A stretch of 64,000 nt of DNA from Eucommia ulmoides (lineage: Eukaryota > Streptophyta > Magnoliopsida > Garryales > Eucommiaceae), in contig CM028338.1 in NCBI GenBank assembly GCA_016647705.1, forward strand, positions 18,249,577 to 18,313,576, written 5' to 3'. Within the stretch, counting starts at the first letter, position 1. Each line of letters begins with the position of its first letter. Under the pieces are notes generated by a model. That model did not search any database. It was not told the DNA's origin and saw only the letters and a program-made list of their open reading frames with translations. Below, one piece after another: positions 23,021-34,570 of this stretch. The translations under genes were made by a program, and so were the position numbers.

Positions 23021-23690
23021 TTTACCCTCCTGACTTTCATGGAGATTCAACGAAGGGAGACAGAAGATCATTATTTTTCTATTTTTGGTAACGACCTTGT
23101 GCTCAGTGTGAATTTTTCTAAAGTTGCAATTTTAACATTATTTAACTATAACTCCAGACTTTTTGACTGAGTTCAATTTGGGTTTAGACCAATCTGGACA
23201 TAAAGGTTAATGCTCTGCTAGCTAAGCTAAGGCAATAGTAGAGACTTCAGTAGCCGTGTGAAAAACTCTTAGGACCTTTGGCTAGGCTCAACTTACTCCT
23301 GATCAGGTTCAACTTAAATCTAACTAAATTTGGCTTAATCCTGATCGAGGTCCGTTATTTTTTTACCATGCTCGTATCTCGCCTAGCGAATCAACCTTGG
23401 TACTTGTAGAGCTTCATGTCGCACCTCTGTTGGACAATGTGGATCGACTGAGCTCTGTTCGATTAATTGGTTGTATTTCTCACCTTTAGTCTTATTAGTT
23501 TTGTAATGATGATGCTCTATAATAATGTTTGGCTTTAAGCATATGTCACAGTTGATCTTGTAAACCGTCATTTTTCTGTCTTCTTTTTTACTGAACTAGT
23601 ATGAAGAACATGATTTCTACCGCTTGAACTCAGCCTTTGAAGACTTAAATTCTTTGCTTTCTCCTGGATTAGAATAGGTTTTCTTCTTTC

Positions 23691-23728
<38 letters not shown>

Positions 23729-24419
23729 AGCCACGAGAGCATTTTTTGAACTGTACAGGATTATTAGTCACTAAATAAGTCCCTATGTACGTAACGTTCT
23801 TATCCAGTCTGATCATTATTCACCTGGCTAGGTTTAAAGTCTAAACAAACATTCAGGTTTGCACTGACTCCATGGTAAGAAATGATAAGTTCAAAACTCG
23901 AAAAGAACAATATCTTGAGAAGGACTCCTGTGATGGTAAGATCTGATTTATGTAATAACGTCTATCTTGTATTAACTTCGTGGTAGGAAGTGATAAGTTC
24001 AAGACTTTTTTCTTTTGGGATTGTAATGACATATCCGTTGTTTATAAGAAACTATTGAACTTCATATGTTGTGTGTTGAATGAAATTCCAAAATAATACT
24101 TCAGACTAGAATAGAGTATTTATCGTTCAGATATAGAGTATGGATTCGCAAACATCATGTTTAAGAATAAGTAGGGTTTGGATAAATGGGAGTGAGTCTT
24201 TCAAACATAAGTCAAATAAAAAGTATATTACTATTCCTCAAGAAATATATTCTTATTCTTCCTCTGCCCTTCTCCATATCGAGTTTAAGTACTAAACATG
24301 ACATGGATTGCATGAGTCTTAACAGGCTAACATAAATAATGTACTTACTAACCTGAAATTTGATGACTTGTCGTATAATAGCTCTTGAATGAGTTGTAAT
24401 AAATAGCTTAGTGTCATTG
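23021..24419 (-). other. GY1 3' untranslated region, LTR-proximal part
   Basis: No coding frame. It contains an adjacent T run and A run (about 23690-23729, roughly T19A21) that together form a perfect palindrome, and diverged direct repeats around GGTAAGAAATGATAAGTTCAA (23874-23897 and 23982-24005). Confidence 0.55.
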
Positions 24420-25258
24420 CCGAGTCAATTTGAGCAGCTTAGCGTAAGCTTTGAGACTTGGTGATTTTCCATTAAGTGTTTATTGTATGGACTGATCGGA
24501 GCAGCTTGGTTGGTGCGTTGAGCTGATCTTAGCAGTTCGGTTAATTCAATGAACTGATGAGCTACTTTTTGAGTCTTAGTTTAAAGAGTGGACTAATCTA
24601 GGCAATTCATTTGGTCAATGAGTTGGTCTTGGCAGCTTAGTTTATGGACGAACTGAGCTAGGCAATTCAGTTAGTCGATAAGCTGATCTTGGTAGCTCAG
24701 TTTATGGATAAACTGATCTAGGCAGTTCAATGGGTTGACGATTCGATCTTGGCCACTCAGTTTATGGGTGAACTGATGGTGAACTAATATAGGTAGTTCA
24801 ACTAGTCGATGAGCTGATCTTGGCAGCTCAATTTATGGATGAACTGATCTAGGCAGTTTAGTTAGTTGGTGAGCTGATCTTGGTAGCTTAGTTTATGAGT
24901 GAACTAATCTAGGTAGACCAGTTGCTCAATGAGCTAATCTAGGTAGCTCAGTCTGTGAATGAATTGATCTAGGCAGACCAGTTGGTTGATGAGCTAATCT
25001 CGCTAGCTCAATTTATGGATGAACTAATCTAGGTAGTTTAGTTGGTCGGTGAGCTAATGTTGGCAGCTCAGTTTATGAGTGAACTGATCTAGGAATACCA
25101 AATAGTTGATGAGCTAATCTAGTCAGCTCAGTCTGTGAATGCATTGATCTAGGTATATCAGTTTGATTGATGAGCTAATCTTGGTAGCTCAATTTGTGGA
25201 TGGACTAATCTAAGCAGACGAGTTAGTTGATGAGCTGATCTCGGTAGCTCAGTTTTAG
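24420..25258 (-). repeat. 60-bp minisatellite with hairpin subunits in the GY1 3' region
   Basis: About 14 diverged copies of a 60-bp unit made of two related 30-bp halves. One half contains GAGCTG-7 bases-CAGCTC, the other GAACTG-7 bases-CAGTTC. In the right half the units recur as triplets (about 180 bp) distinguished by endings such as TCTGTGAAT, AATTTATGGAT and TTTATGAGT. Tandem repeats in the 3' untranslated region are a known feature of Tat-lineage elements and a known source of plant satellites. Confidence 0.88.
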
Positions 25259-25440
25259 ATCGCTTAATTGCCTAAGCATATGATTGATCATTATTTGAAA
25301 CTTCTTTGTGAAAATAAGCAGTTTTGGCTACTCATTCAAAAGTTAATGATCAAAGCAACTATTCTTCAAATCTTTAATGAAAAACCACATAACGAATAAT
25401 AAGGGACTCACACAAAGTATTTTCGCAAATGCACAATGTT
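25259..25440 (-). other. GY1 sequence between integrase stop and minisatellite
   Basis: Non-coding; nothing recognised. Confidence 0.5.
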
Positions 25441-26530
25441 CTATAGCCTAGGAATCGACACACCATCCAGATCTTCCAACCAGTATGTCCCGGGTCTATT
25501 CACCTTAACCACCTTGTATGGTCCTTCCCAGATAGCAGCTAGTTTTCCAAACCGAGCTTCTTGGTGGTGTGGCGTTACCCTCTTAAACACTAGCTCTCTT
25601 ACTGTGAAGTGCCTTGGGTGAACTGTATGGTTTAAAGTCCTTGCTATCTTTGATTTGTAAGCTGCCATTCTCAATGCTGCTTGGTCTCGTTTTTCTTCTA
25701 GGTGATCTAACTCTTGGCATATAGCAACCTCGTTTTCCACGAGATTGACTGTACTATCTCGCCTCGAAGGTAAACTAATCTCCACTAGGACTATTGCTTC
25801 CATCCTATACATCATGGAGTAAGGTGTTTCCCCCGTAGTTGTTCTTGGAGTAGTACGATAGGCCCATAAGATCGCTGACAGTTCTTTCACCCATTTACAT
25901 TTGGCATCATCCAACCAGTTTTTGAGTGTTTCTTTGATTAACCTATTCGGTACCTCTGTTTGCCCATTTACCTGCAGATAACCAGGACTTGATGTCCTAT
26001 ATTGTATCTTCAATTCATTATACATCCAAGTAACCATTCCCCTAGTAAAGGGGGTTCCATTATCCGATATCAGCACTGCCGGAATACAAAAACGATATAT
26101 TACTTGCTTCCAAATGAAGTTCTTGATTTCATTTTTGCCTACAAACACGAATGTATCAACTTTCACCCATTTAGTGAAGTAATCAATCATTACTAGTAAA
26201 TACTTATTATTTTTAGGCATCGGAATTAATGGCCCTAGAACATCCATCCCCTATTAAGCGAAATGCAATGGACTATGGATGGGTGTTTGTGCTTGAGAAG
26301 GAACTTTGATATTATTAGAGAATGGTTAGCATTTGTTACACTTCTTGATGTACTCTTTCACATCACTGCGCATTGTTAGCCAATAATATCTAATCGTAAG
26401 TGCCTTGTGTGCCAAGGTTCTTCTTCCCTGATTGGTTCCCACAAACTCCTTTGTGAATTTCTTGTAGCACGTAGTTGGCTTCTTTTGGTCCTAATCACAG
26501 TAACAACGATTATGTAAAAGACCTTCAGTA
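25441..26530 (-). pseudogene. GY1 integrase
   Basis: The intact part (25441-26247) encodes 268 residues: GPLIPMPKNNKYLLVMIDYFTKWV with the first catalytic Asp in the MDVLGPL segment, then ISDNGTPFT with the second Asp, and LQVNGQTEVPNRLIKETLK, which aligns with the third catalytic Glu region. A C-terminal GPYKVVKVNRPGTYWLEDLDG segment corresponds to the end of the integrase C-terminal domain. Upstream (26248-26420) the zinc-binding part can be read (YWLTMRSDVKEYIKKCNKC) but has a stop right after it and two more just before the MDVLGPL segment. Integrase joins the cDNA to the host chromosome; this copy cannot be made as one protein with pol. Confidence 0.88.
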
Positions 26531-26653
26531 CAACTTTCCATCCATCATGATGTACCTTGATACTTTATATAAGATTTTTTGAGCTGATTCCTTGTTGTCT
26601 GGTGGTGTTCCTTCACTTAAGTAATGTACAAAAGGAGTTCTCCAATCTTCTTC

Positions 26654-27240
26654 TTAGCCCAACTGTCCAACGCAAGCACAAGATTTGGTTAGAGTTGGTA
26701 TAGATGGCTGCTCTAAATAATCCACCACCTTTGATTGCTGATTTGGACCAAAGGATGATGCTAGTATTAACAACGTATCTTTTTTTTCATTCTTCGTCCT
26801 TGGAATAGATTCAATCTTACAGCTATCAAAGGCCTTCATCAACTCTTTCACTTTATCAACATAGAGGCGCAACCTCTCTTCGTTGACCACATACACACCA
26901 TTTATTTGCTTTATCACGAGCTGTAAATCTGACTTGACCTTCACATTAAGCGCGCCGAACTCCTTCACTAAGGTCAAGCCCGAATTACAGCTTCATACTC
27001 TGTCTTGTTGTTGGATGCTCTGAATCCAAGTTGTATAGCCTTCTCGAGCTAATCATCTTCTTAGGTTTCTAGAATTATACGAACTGCACATCCTCTTGAG
27101 TTCGATGCTCCATCAACCCGTAATTTGTAAGGTCTTATTGGCGTTATCGAACACTTACTATGCTTTATGACTATTTCTTCCAGAAGTGTTAGCTCAACAA
27201 TAAAGTTAATCAGTACTTGGCCTTTGATTGTTGTCCTAGG
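26654..27240 (-). pseudogene. GY1 RNase H, 3' part
   Basis: The frame at 26654-26977 reads LNVKVKSDLQLVIKQINGVY, KVKELMKAFDSCKIESIPRTKN and so on, typical of the plant-type RNase H domain. From 26978 to 27240 the upstream part (LRVDGASN-like, then TTIKGQVL) can be read with a frame change. It is continuous with RT across the solo copia LTR: the KP codons lie at 30945 and the following PRTTIKGQ codons at 27240. Confidence 0.8.
27236..27240. repeat. Left target-site duplication of the solo copia LTR
   Basis: CTAGG, compared with ATGGG at 30945-30949. Each differs by one base from the CTGGG inferred from the interrupted codons. Confidence 0.55.
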
Positions 27241-30200
27241 TGTTGGCCCAATGGAATACCTAAGGGGGGGGTTGAATTGGGTAATTAAAAAATTATCAGA
27301 ATAATAACTTCAATATATCAAATAATTAATTTTAATCCTAAATTAATTATTATCTTTATTTCACAGCGGAATTATCAAATCAACTAAGTGCATACCAAAC
27401 AACAATAATAAAATAAAGACTGCAGCACACCAAAAATTTATACTAGTTCTCCAAGCTACTCTTGGCTAATCCAGTTGATAGGTGTGATCTACCTACATAT
27501 TTCCAAACCGAATTAAATTTGTTTTCGAGCGTTTATATAGTATTTTATTACGTTTTAATTAGTTCTTATCTTTTTGTATTAAAACAGGTGTGTGGGGTAA
27601 AAATATAGAAAACTAGAGCGAAAACGATAAGATCGACCCAAAAATGGTCGATGAACGGTGGAAAAATGAGCATGGAGGCAATATTGTGAAAGAAGCCCAG
27701 CGCCGCAACGTCCAGATCTCCGCCGCGGCGGTGAAGATGCCGAGACTAACTTACCTTGTTGAACATCCATCGTCGTGGCATGATACCACTGCCGCAGCGC
27801 TGGAGATGCGGGATGTCAACCAAGTCCACTACTATCTTCACCGCCTAGGCGATCAACTAACCGACCTACTCACTGCCGCGGCGGTGACCTCTATACAAAC
27901 TGAAGATGAAATATTAGATATTTTGAGATATTTTGGCTATATATATCCCCTCTCTTCCCCCATTTTTGGACTATTTTGGCATTTTGAGCCCCATAGAATA
28001 TATGTAAGGGTAGGTTTAGGAGTTTTAGAGGGAGAGCCCACATCCCGAAGTGGATAAAGACGACGAAGCAATCATTGAGCGTTCTTAGCGGCTAATCTTC
28101 GGACGAGGCTAAGTTCTTCGATTTATTCGCTTATTTCTTTAACTTAGGAATATGTGAGCATGTTTAGATCGATTTCAATGTTTATACGGTTATGACTAAG
28201 AGTTAAATATGGATTGTATAGGGATTAACAATAAATTTATAAATATGTGTTTGGATGATTTCGGTGTTGCATTTATGTTTGTTCTTCGTAGTTTGATTGT
28301 GTTTATCTTATTGTTTGTTTATTATGCTTAGATAGATAAATGGAGAATACGGGATTTGACAAACCCCAGATTCAGATTAGGGTAAACAAATACCACGATC
28401 CAATAACCCGGTCGGGGTTAGAATTGTGGACAATCGATGACGTTGGGGAAAGACTGACGTGACCTAGGGTCGTTAAGACATTGAGGGGGACTTCTTCATT
28501 GACTCGAAATCATGTATTCCGCTATCTTAATCTCAGGAGAGGTGGCGAGGGAGTTTTAGAACTGAGATTGTCGATAGGGTAAACACAACACGATAATCCA
28601 ATGACTCGGTCGGGAGTTAGATTGTGTGCAATCAATGACGCTGGGCGAGACTCACGTGACCTAGGGTTGTTAAGACGTTGAGGGGGACTTTTTCATTGAC
28701 TCGAAGTCATGTATTCCACCGTCTTACACTCAGGAGAGGTGGCGGTGGAGTTTACAAACCGAGATTGTCAAATAGGTCGAACACCATAAACGTGAGTAAA
28801 TTGAGATCGAACACGTATTTGTAAACAAGTTAATCCCTAGGCAATTATTTCCCCTAAAACATATTAGTATATTAGTATAGTCAATTTAGGTCATATTAGT
28901 ATTAGTTTAATTAATTAAATACATTTTTTTTTAGCCTAGATGAAGTTAGGTCTTGACAAACGCGGTACTTGATAGTAACGACACCAATCCCTGTGAAAAC
29001 GATAACCCGATCTTTCAAGATCACATTATACTAAAACTTTGACCTCGTATACTTGCGAGTAATCAATACGCAAGGATCGAATCCGTCGTCGTACACCAGT
29101 CCTCCGAGCTCCATGAAGAGTCGCACCTACTAATAATCAAGAGCCCTTTAAAGGTAGAAACCAAACCCTCACGACGATTCTTTTATAGACTCATAATCAA
29201 CCTTTACATAATCCTTTTCACAAGCTAAGGAAGAACGTCTACTTTTTATAGGCTAAAGAATAACCTAATTCTTTTTTACACGAAGGCAAAAGAATCAAAA
29301 CCTCACCAACACTCCAAATATCCTTTTACCCGGTAAGGATTGAACCGTTACAAAATTCACACAAATCAATTCTATCCAGGAAGAATTACTACCTCAATCT
29401 CTTTACAGGAAGCGACTAAAACTGACTACCCTTTAATTAAATACTCCTAACAGTATTTAATCCGTCACACTACTCACCAATACAAATTTATAAGCAAATT
29501 ATCTCACTCGAGGATTCTACCACCCCAGATAAATTAAAACTCGATTAATATCCCAAAACTAGTGATAGAAATATGTGAGATAGTCAAAATTTGATTTTTG
29601 ACAAAAGATGGGTAACACGTAATTTAGCACGTAATCAGATTCAAGAAATTGTTTATAAAATATTTTCTTCAATAAAAATAAGAAACAATTTCGAAAGATC
29701 AATTTTCAAAAATTAAACAAGCAATGCAAAATAGAAAGTAATTGGAAAGATCTCACACGGAATCCCCTGAAAAATAATTAGAACGTAGTTATTTCAGATC
29801 CAGTAGCAGCAATGATTAATAGCCAATGATTCTCAAGATTGTCTCTTAGAATAGCTCTAAAAAAATCTCAGTATGATATCTCTTATAAAAGCTCAAGTAT
29901 ATATGATCTCTTGATTTTTTAATCTCTCTTAGCCACTCTTAATGATATGAAAAACGTAGGTCTATATATGAGATATAAATTACCTCTCTAACGGCTAGTT
30001 CCCATATATCATGACACTTAAATGATCTCTTAGACCCCTTATATCGTTATGACTTCATTTTGGTTCAATTCACTTAATTATAGCTTTTAAATCTCTCAAT
30101 TAAGTCCCTCAAATATTTCTAAATCTCAATTAAGTAGAATAGAAACAATTTTATGCACCAAATTGAGAAACATTAAAACTTAATGAACCAAATCAGTAGG

Positions 30201-30944
30201 AATTAAATCATAGGTGCAGCATATCTTAAATATCATAAAATCCCTAAAATCTCTCACAAATCCCAACCAAAAATGGCTACTTTTAGATATGAATTCGGAA
30301 TTTTCAATATTCTGAAACTACGCCATCAGTCGACCGCTCGATTCAGGATGTAGCCAAGACAAAGATTTTGTACCCATCGATCGACCTATCTGTCAACTTA
30401 GAGATTCAAAGAGTTCCATTTTTTTTCACTGGTCAACCTAACTGTCGACTTAGAGATATAGAGAGTTTCACCTATTTTGTTCGGTTGACTTACCAGTCGA
30501 CTTATGCATGCTGAATCTCTTTTCTAAACTCATTTTTAATACATTCTTATTTACATTTTTGCCCCTTTAACAATTTTTTTTCTTAATTAACTCCACTAAA
30601 TACTTAACTCCAATTTTAATCAATTCTAAATATTTATTTTTTAATTACACATAGGAGCAAATAATTTAACTAATTAGGATCCTATTAAAAACACACATAT
30701 TTATAAAAATTATTTAAAAATATTTTTGTGTCGTGTGTAATCCGAATTGGAATATTAAGAGTTGAAATTTAAACCTGATTTGTTTTCCATAGGTTCTTCA
30801 AATTCTTCAACCTCTTAATTCCTTCATCATTTTTATCATCAAATCTTCATCATTTGGAACTAATACACTGAAACACTTAAACAAACCGTTAGTTCCACCA
30901 AAAAAATCAATGTTTAATTGTCCATCAAAATCTTAGGATCAACA
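27241..30944 (-). repeat. Solo copia LTR C0 inserted in GY1 pol, itself split by an Athila LTR
   Basis: On the minus strand it begins TGTTGATCCTAAGATTTTGA and ends GGGCCAACA, like the LTRs at 46431-48587 and 52435-54493. Without the nested LTR and its 5-bp duplication it is about 2.08 kb. GY1 pol codons resume on both sides with no primer site, so it is a solo LTR. It contains the GTCGAC-rich segment at 30325-30510. Confidence 0.85.
27476..29095 (+). repeat. Solo Athila LTR A4 nested in copia LTR C0
   Basis: 1620 bp from TGATAGGTGTGATC to CGTCGTACA, with perfect 5-bp duplications CCAGT at 27471-27475 and 29096-29100. It is the cleanest LTR of its family here: TATATATATC TATA-like box near 27936, palindromes CCGCCGCGGCGGTG and CACCGCCTAGGCGAT between 27720 and 27890, and two ~190-bp blocks (28370-28580 and 28585-28790) with GACTCACGTGACC. 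Frame 27644-28057 is incidental. Confidence 0.92.
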
Positions 30945-30949
30945 ATGGG

Positions 30950-32040
30950 CTTAAAGGTTACATAGAACTCTCACATCTCTACCGCCCATTTCATAAGGAG
31001 GCTCAATGCCTCTAGTTTGTGTATGATTTCCCTAAGTGGTTACGAGGTCAACACATTAATAGTATGCGCTTGGAAGTAAGATCTCAGCTTTCGAGCTACA
31101 TTTACCGGTGCCAGAGCAAGTTTCTCAAGCTCAGTATAGTAGGTTTCCACAAGGACCAATGACTTACATAAAATACTGCCCTCTGCCTCTTGTGCATTCA
31201 TTCACCAGTGTTGCACTAACTGCAACCATAGTAACCGCCAAGTACAAGTACAACTCATTCCCAGGATCAACCTTAGCTAAAGTTTCTATAGAGCTCAGGT
31301 ACCACGAAGAACGTTTTCTTTCTTTGTCCCAATGAAATTTCTTACTTCTTATCAAAATTTTGAAAAAATGAGCACATCTATCTATAAATTTGGAGATGAA
31401 CTTGTTTAGAGCAGTCAATCTTTCAGTCCGCACCTAGACTTCACGTGTCATTGTGGGGGACTTCATATTCTGAACTGCTTCTATTTGCCCAGCATTAACC
31501 GTGATACCTGTCTTGTTTACCACAAAACCTAGAAATTTGTCCAACGTCACATTGAATGCGCACTTCTCAGGAATCAACTTCATATTGTACTTCCATAATA
31601 TTACGAAAGTCTTCTCCAGCTGCTCCAAATGATCTTTCTTCTTAGCACTCTTGACCAACTTGTCATCTATATAAACCTCTATAGTTGCTCCATTTTTTTT
31701 CTTAGAACATGTGGTTCACCAGTCATTGATATGTCGCCCCTGCGTTTCTCAAACCGAATGGCTTTACTCTATAGTAGAATGTACCTTTAGGGGTGATAAA
31801 AGTCATTGTTTTCTCGGTCCGAATGATTCATTGGATCTGATTATACCCCGAGTAAGCATCCATTATGGACAATAACTTGTGCCCATTCTTCTTCTTGACC
31901 AACAGTGGATTAGCTAGCCACTTTGGGTAGATATCATCTTTTATATGCCTTATTCTGAGTAGCCTTCGTACTTCAAACTCTATCACCTTATTTTTCTCCG
32001 GCCTGATCCTTCTCTTCTACATTACTAGAGGGTAGGACCT
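30950..32040 (-). pseudogene. GY1 reverse transcriptase and start of RNase H
   Basis: Minus-strand segments in order: KWLANPLLVKKKNGH and SIMDAYSGYNQI (about 31930-31820), PFGLRNAGATYQ (about 31750), the catalytic YIDD box (about 31660), LVKSAKKKDHLEQL, then KFLGFVVNKTGITVN and the linker RLTALNKFISKFIDRC; GNELYLYLAVT starts the RNase H connection at about 31260. Stops and frame changes occur, for example after GATYQ and before KKNGAT. RT copies element RNA into DNA; this copy is dead. Confidence 0.85.
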
Positions 32041-32544
32041 GGAGATATCAAGTCAATGAACCATTACCTCAGGGATAATTCCCTTCATGTCTTCAGGTGC
32101 CCAAGCGAACATGTCCAAATTCCTTTCTAACAATTGTATGAGCTTTTCTTCCTCAGATTTCCTCAGTGATGTGCCAATACATAACTTTTTGGCCCCTTAA
32201 CTGAAAGTTACTTCTCTAACCTGTTCAGATAGTTGAAGGACTCTGGGATGCTCCCTGAAATCATCGATCTCCTGTACTGAGCTACTGACCTGAACTCCGA
32301 TGTGCTCCTAAGCTAGGCTGTTGATCCAAGCTCCGATGAGCTTTGGAGTTGGGTTGTTGATCTGAGCTCTAACGAGCCTCTGCTTCTGTCATCGGTCGGT
32401 TGTCTTCTTCTTCTTCCTAGTTATTGCTAAACATTGCTTGGATGAAACTTGGTTTCCTCGGATGACAACCATCTTTCCATCCTTCACGTACTTTACACAT
32501 TGATGAAGTGTTGATGCTATGGCTCCCATCGTATGAAGCTAGGG
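32041..32544 (-). other. GY1 protease-RT linker
   Basis: Decayed coding sequence between protease and RT, with no domain I can name. Confidence 0.45.
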
Positions 32545-33095
32545 TCATCCCAAGATAGCATTGTATGGGGACATTGAATCCATTATGGTTAACTCCATAG
32601 CCTCGGTCAATCCACCTCCATCTTTGCTTACTATGACGGGTAATGTGATCTTCCCCGTTGGAAAGCTCAAATCTCCATTTAAACCTATCATTTGCATTTG
32701 GGTTGACCCAATGTCTGAGTTGGGAACACCCATCTGATTAAGTGTGTCAACAAAAATGACGTTAACAGAACTGTCGGTGTTGAAAAAATTCTTCGTACCT
32801 CAAAGTTGGAGATCCAAAGTGTTATTACTATGGTGTCATCATAAGTATATGCCACGTCCCCAAAGTCCTCGTCATCAAACGTTATTAGCAGTCTGGTTCC
32901 GTTTGTTGGAGCCATTACTTCTCCACTGCTTGGTTTCTTCCCTACCTTATGGACCTTCCTCTTTTGCCTACGATCCATTTTCCTGGTGAAGGGATCAAGG
33001 ACATTTATCGTGAAGTTGACCCCAGGAATGCTGCTTGGCCTATCATCTCGCATCTTGAAGGAAGTAATGGCATAAACTCCACTTGAAGCCTCCAT
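32545..33095 (-). pseudogene. GY1 Gag end and protease remnant
   Basis: Two overlapping frames. The first (33095 downwards) reads LLITFDDEDFGDVAYTYDD, TLWISNFEVRRIF, then shifts frame. The second continues with VIFVDTLNQMGVPN and ends with TIMDSMSPYNAILG, the usual end of a plant retropepsin. The active-site triplet appears as D-S-S where D-T/S-G is expected. The 110 bp between this and the primer site leaves no room for gag. Confidence 0.75.
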
Positions 33096-33201
33096 ATGTG
33101 CTTCTGTGCTTACTGGAGGTGAGATTTCGCTCCCCTAACTCAAACTAGTCATTCCTAATCATAATTATCTCATCTTGGCGGAGAAATTATTTTTATTTGT
33201 T

Positions 33202-33218
33202 TCCCACAGACGGTGCCA
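33202..33218 (-). other. Primer binding site of GY1
   Basis: Minus strand reads TGGCACCGTCTGTGGGA, two bases from the LTR end CAACATCA. Similar TGGCRCCGTCTGTGGG sites are common in plant gypsy elements. Confidence 0.8.
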
Positions 33219-33220
33219 AA

Positions 33221-33849
33221 TGATGTTGCCAAAAAATCTCCAGTAAGTGTAACAGCTTCTCACGTGTCAAAAACCTCCATAACCTACAATCCAACATTCG
33301 AAACAAGTTAGTTCTAAGAGGGGGACACCGGTGAGGTGTCAAGCAAAGAACCTCCAGCATGAGAATAAGTCAGACTATTCTATGTATGAAAGAAAGCTAC
33401 TGAATGTAATATAAGAGTTGTGTCTATGATACCTATTTTTCCGCATATATTTCAGGTGTTTACCTCGTAATTGTCCTTCCCTTGATTCTCTCCATGTTCC
33501 ATAATTAGCTATAATGAATGATGTCCATGCTCCCATTAGGGGTTGTCACAACGATCACGCCCATGAGCAAGGAGGGGGGTAGGTGAGGTTACGTAACGGT
33601 TCATGTTGACCTACCATCATCAGAGTTGATAATCAGGCCTCTACTAGAAGGCCTCGTTCTATACTGGATCGGCCCACATATGGTTGGTCTTCCAAGGCAG
33701 GCCAAATGTGTTTACATTTGGGCTATTGACACGATTGGCTCATGATCGGTTCTCGAACATCTTCTTTCGGGTTGGATTATATCGACTGATCGACCCGACT
33801 TCTCAACACCGATTTCCACAATTCACTGGTGGAATTTTCTCCTACATCA
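33221..33849 (-). repeat. GY1 5' LTR
   Basis: 629 bp, minus strand TGATGTAGGAG to CAACATCA. Intact partner of the split 3' LTR. Confidence 0.9.
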
Positions 33850-33854
33850 TCTTC

Positions 33855-34207
33855 CTAGTGTCAAATACTAGGCTCAATATGTGAAAGATTCTGCAAGTGA
33901 TCATTCTATTGTTTTTAATAGTTTAGCGAAAATCGTGTGTGAAATTTAATTTCTATTTAGTATTTTAATTAAAAGTTATCCCAAAATATCCCAGTTTTTT
34001 AACCAACACTAACATCAATTTCTTGTGTGAACGCAATATTTTCATGGTATCTAGACACGTCTTGATGGTTAGTTTAAAACAATGGGGGGGAATGTTTGAT
34101 AATATTGAAAAAAAATTACTCGGAACTAAATTATTGTCATGTATTTGACTTATCTGTTCATTGTTTTACTCCAACTCATGACCTTAGGATTCTTTATTGA
34201 TTATTAT
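33855..34207. other. Unassigned AT-rich sequence between GY1 and the MITE-like segment
   Basis: About 350 bp; nothing recognised. Confidence 0.5.
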
Positions 34208-34447
34208 TACTTTATCCATTTCAAATTAATTTTCACATAATTTTATCTATTAAATATTTTTTATTTTTATCATATTGCTTTATTAAAAATAGTATTAAAA
34301 TAATAAAATTTAGAAACTTGAATGTGTGGAGGACCTTTTTTTTTTTTTTTTTGATAAATAGTAGTAAATTATATTCATTTAAAAAAATAACATTTGATTC
34401 GGGACATCTTAAAAAGAGTACGAAATTTATTTGGAACAAATGAAGTA
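34208..34447. mobile_element. Possible Stowaway-like MITE
   Basis: Ends are imperfect inverted repeats: TACTTTATCCATTTCAAATT on the left and, on the opposite strand, TACTTCATTTGTTCCAAATA on the right, with TA at both edges. About 240 bp, AT-rich and without a gene. Stowaway MITEs use TA targets and end in similar sequence; the arms are diverged. Confidence 0.4.
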
Positions 34448-34469
34448 TTTAAGGCCCCATTTGGTTAGT

Positions 34470-34570
34470 GTTCCCAACCAAACCCAACTCAACCGAACCC
34501 AAAAATTCAAGGATTGATTTTTGGGAACGCGTTTGGCAACATACAAAACCCAACCCAACCCAACCCAAAA
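34470..34570 (+). repeat. Harbinger left subterminal repeats
   Basis: Direct repeats of AACCCAACY (CCAAACCCAACTCAACC, then CAACCCAACCCAACCC) just inside the left end. The right end (39170-39205) has the matching AACTCAACTCAATCCAACCC. Confidence 0.7.

Larger units (their letters stand above)
16789..33849 (-). mobile_element. GY1: Tat-lineage Ty3/gypsy retrotransposon with two nested insertions
   Basis: Minus-strand element with matching LTRs: 5' LTR at 33221-33849, and 3' LTR in two pieces (16789-16892 and 22519-23020). Outer duplications are TCTTA (16784-16788) and TCTTC (33850-33854). Order from right: LTR, primer site (33202-33218), protease remnant, RT, RNase H, integrase, a long 3' untranslated region with a minisatellite, LTR. 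Only about 110 bp separates the primer site from the protease-proximal frame, so almost all of gag is gone. Integrase and RT wording (LGPL, DYFTKWV, PFGLRNAGATYQ, YIDD) and a 3' region rich in tandem repeats fit the Tat lineage. Nested within it are an Athila block (16893-22518) and a solo copia LTR (27241-30944). Confidence 0.85.

Noticed and set aside
22805-23170. 121-codon ORF as a gene
   Set aside because: It crosses the end of the GY1 3' LTR; the matching part of the 5' LTR has a different, interrupted frame.
24420-25258. CRISPR array
   Set aside because: The repeats have no unique spacers; units are contiguous and diverged, in a plant retrotransposon.
27644-28057. 137-codon plus-strand ORF as a gene
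   Set aside because: It lies wholly within a solo Athila LTR, and its frame is not kept in the sister LTR at 62850-64000.
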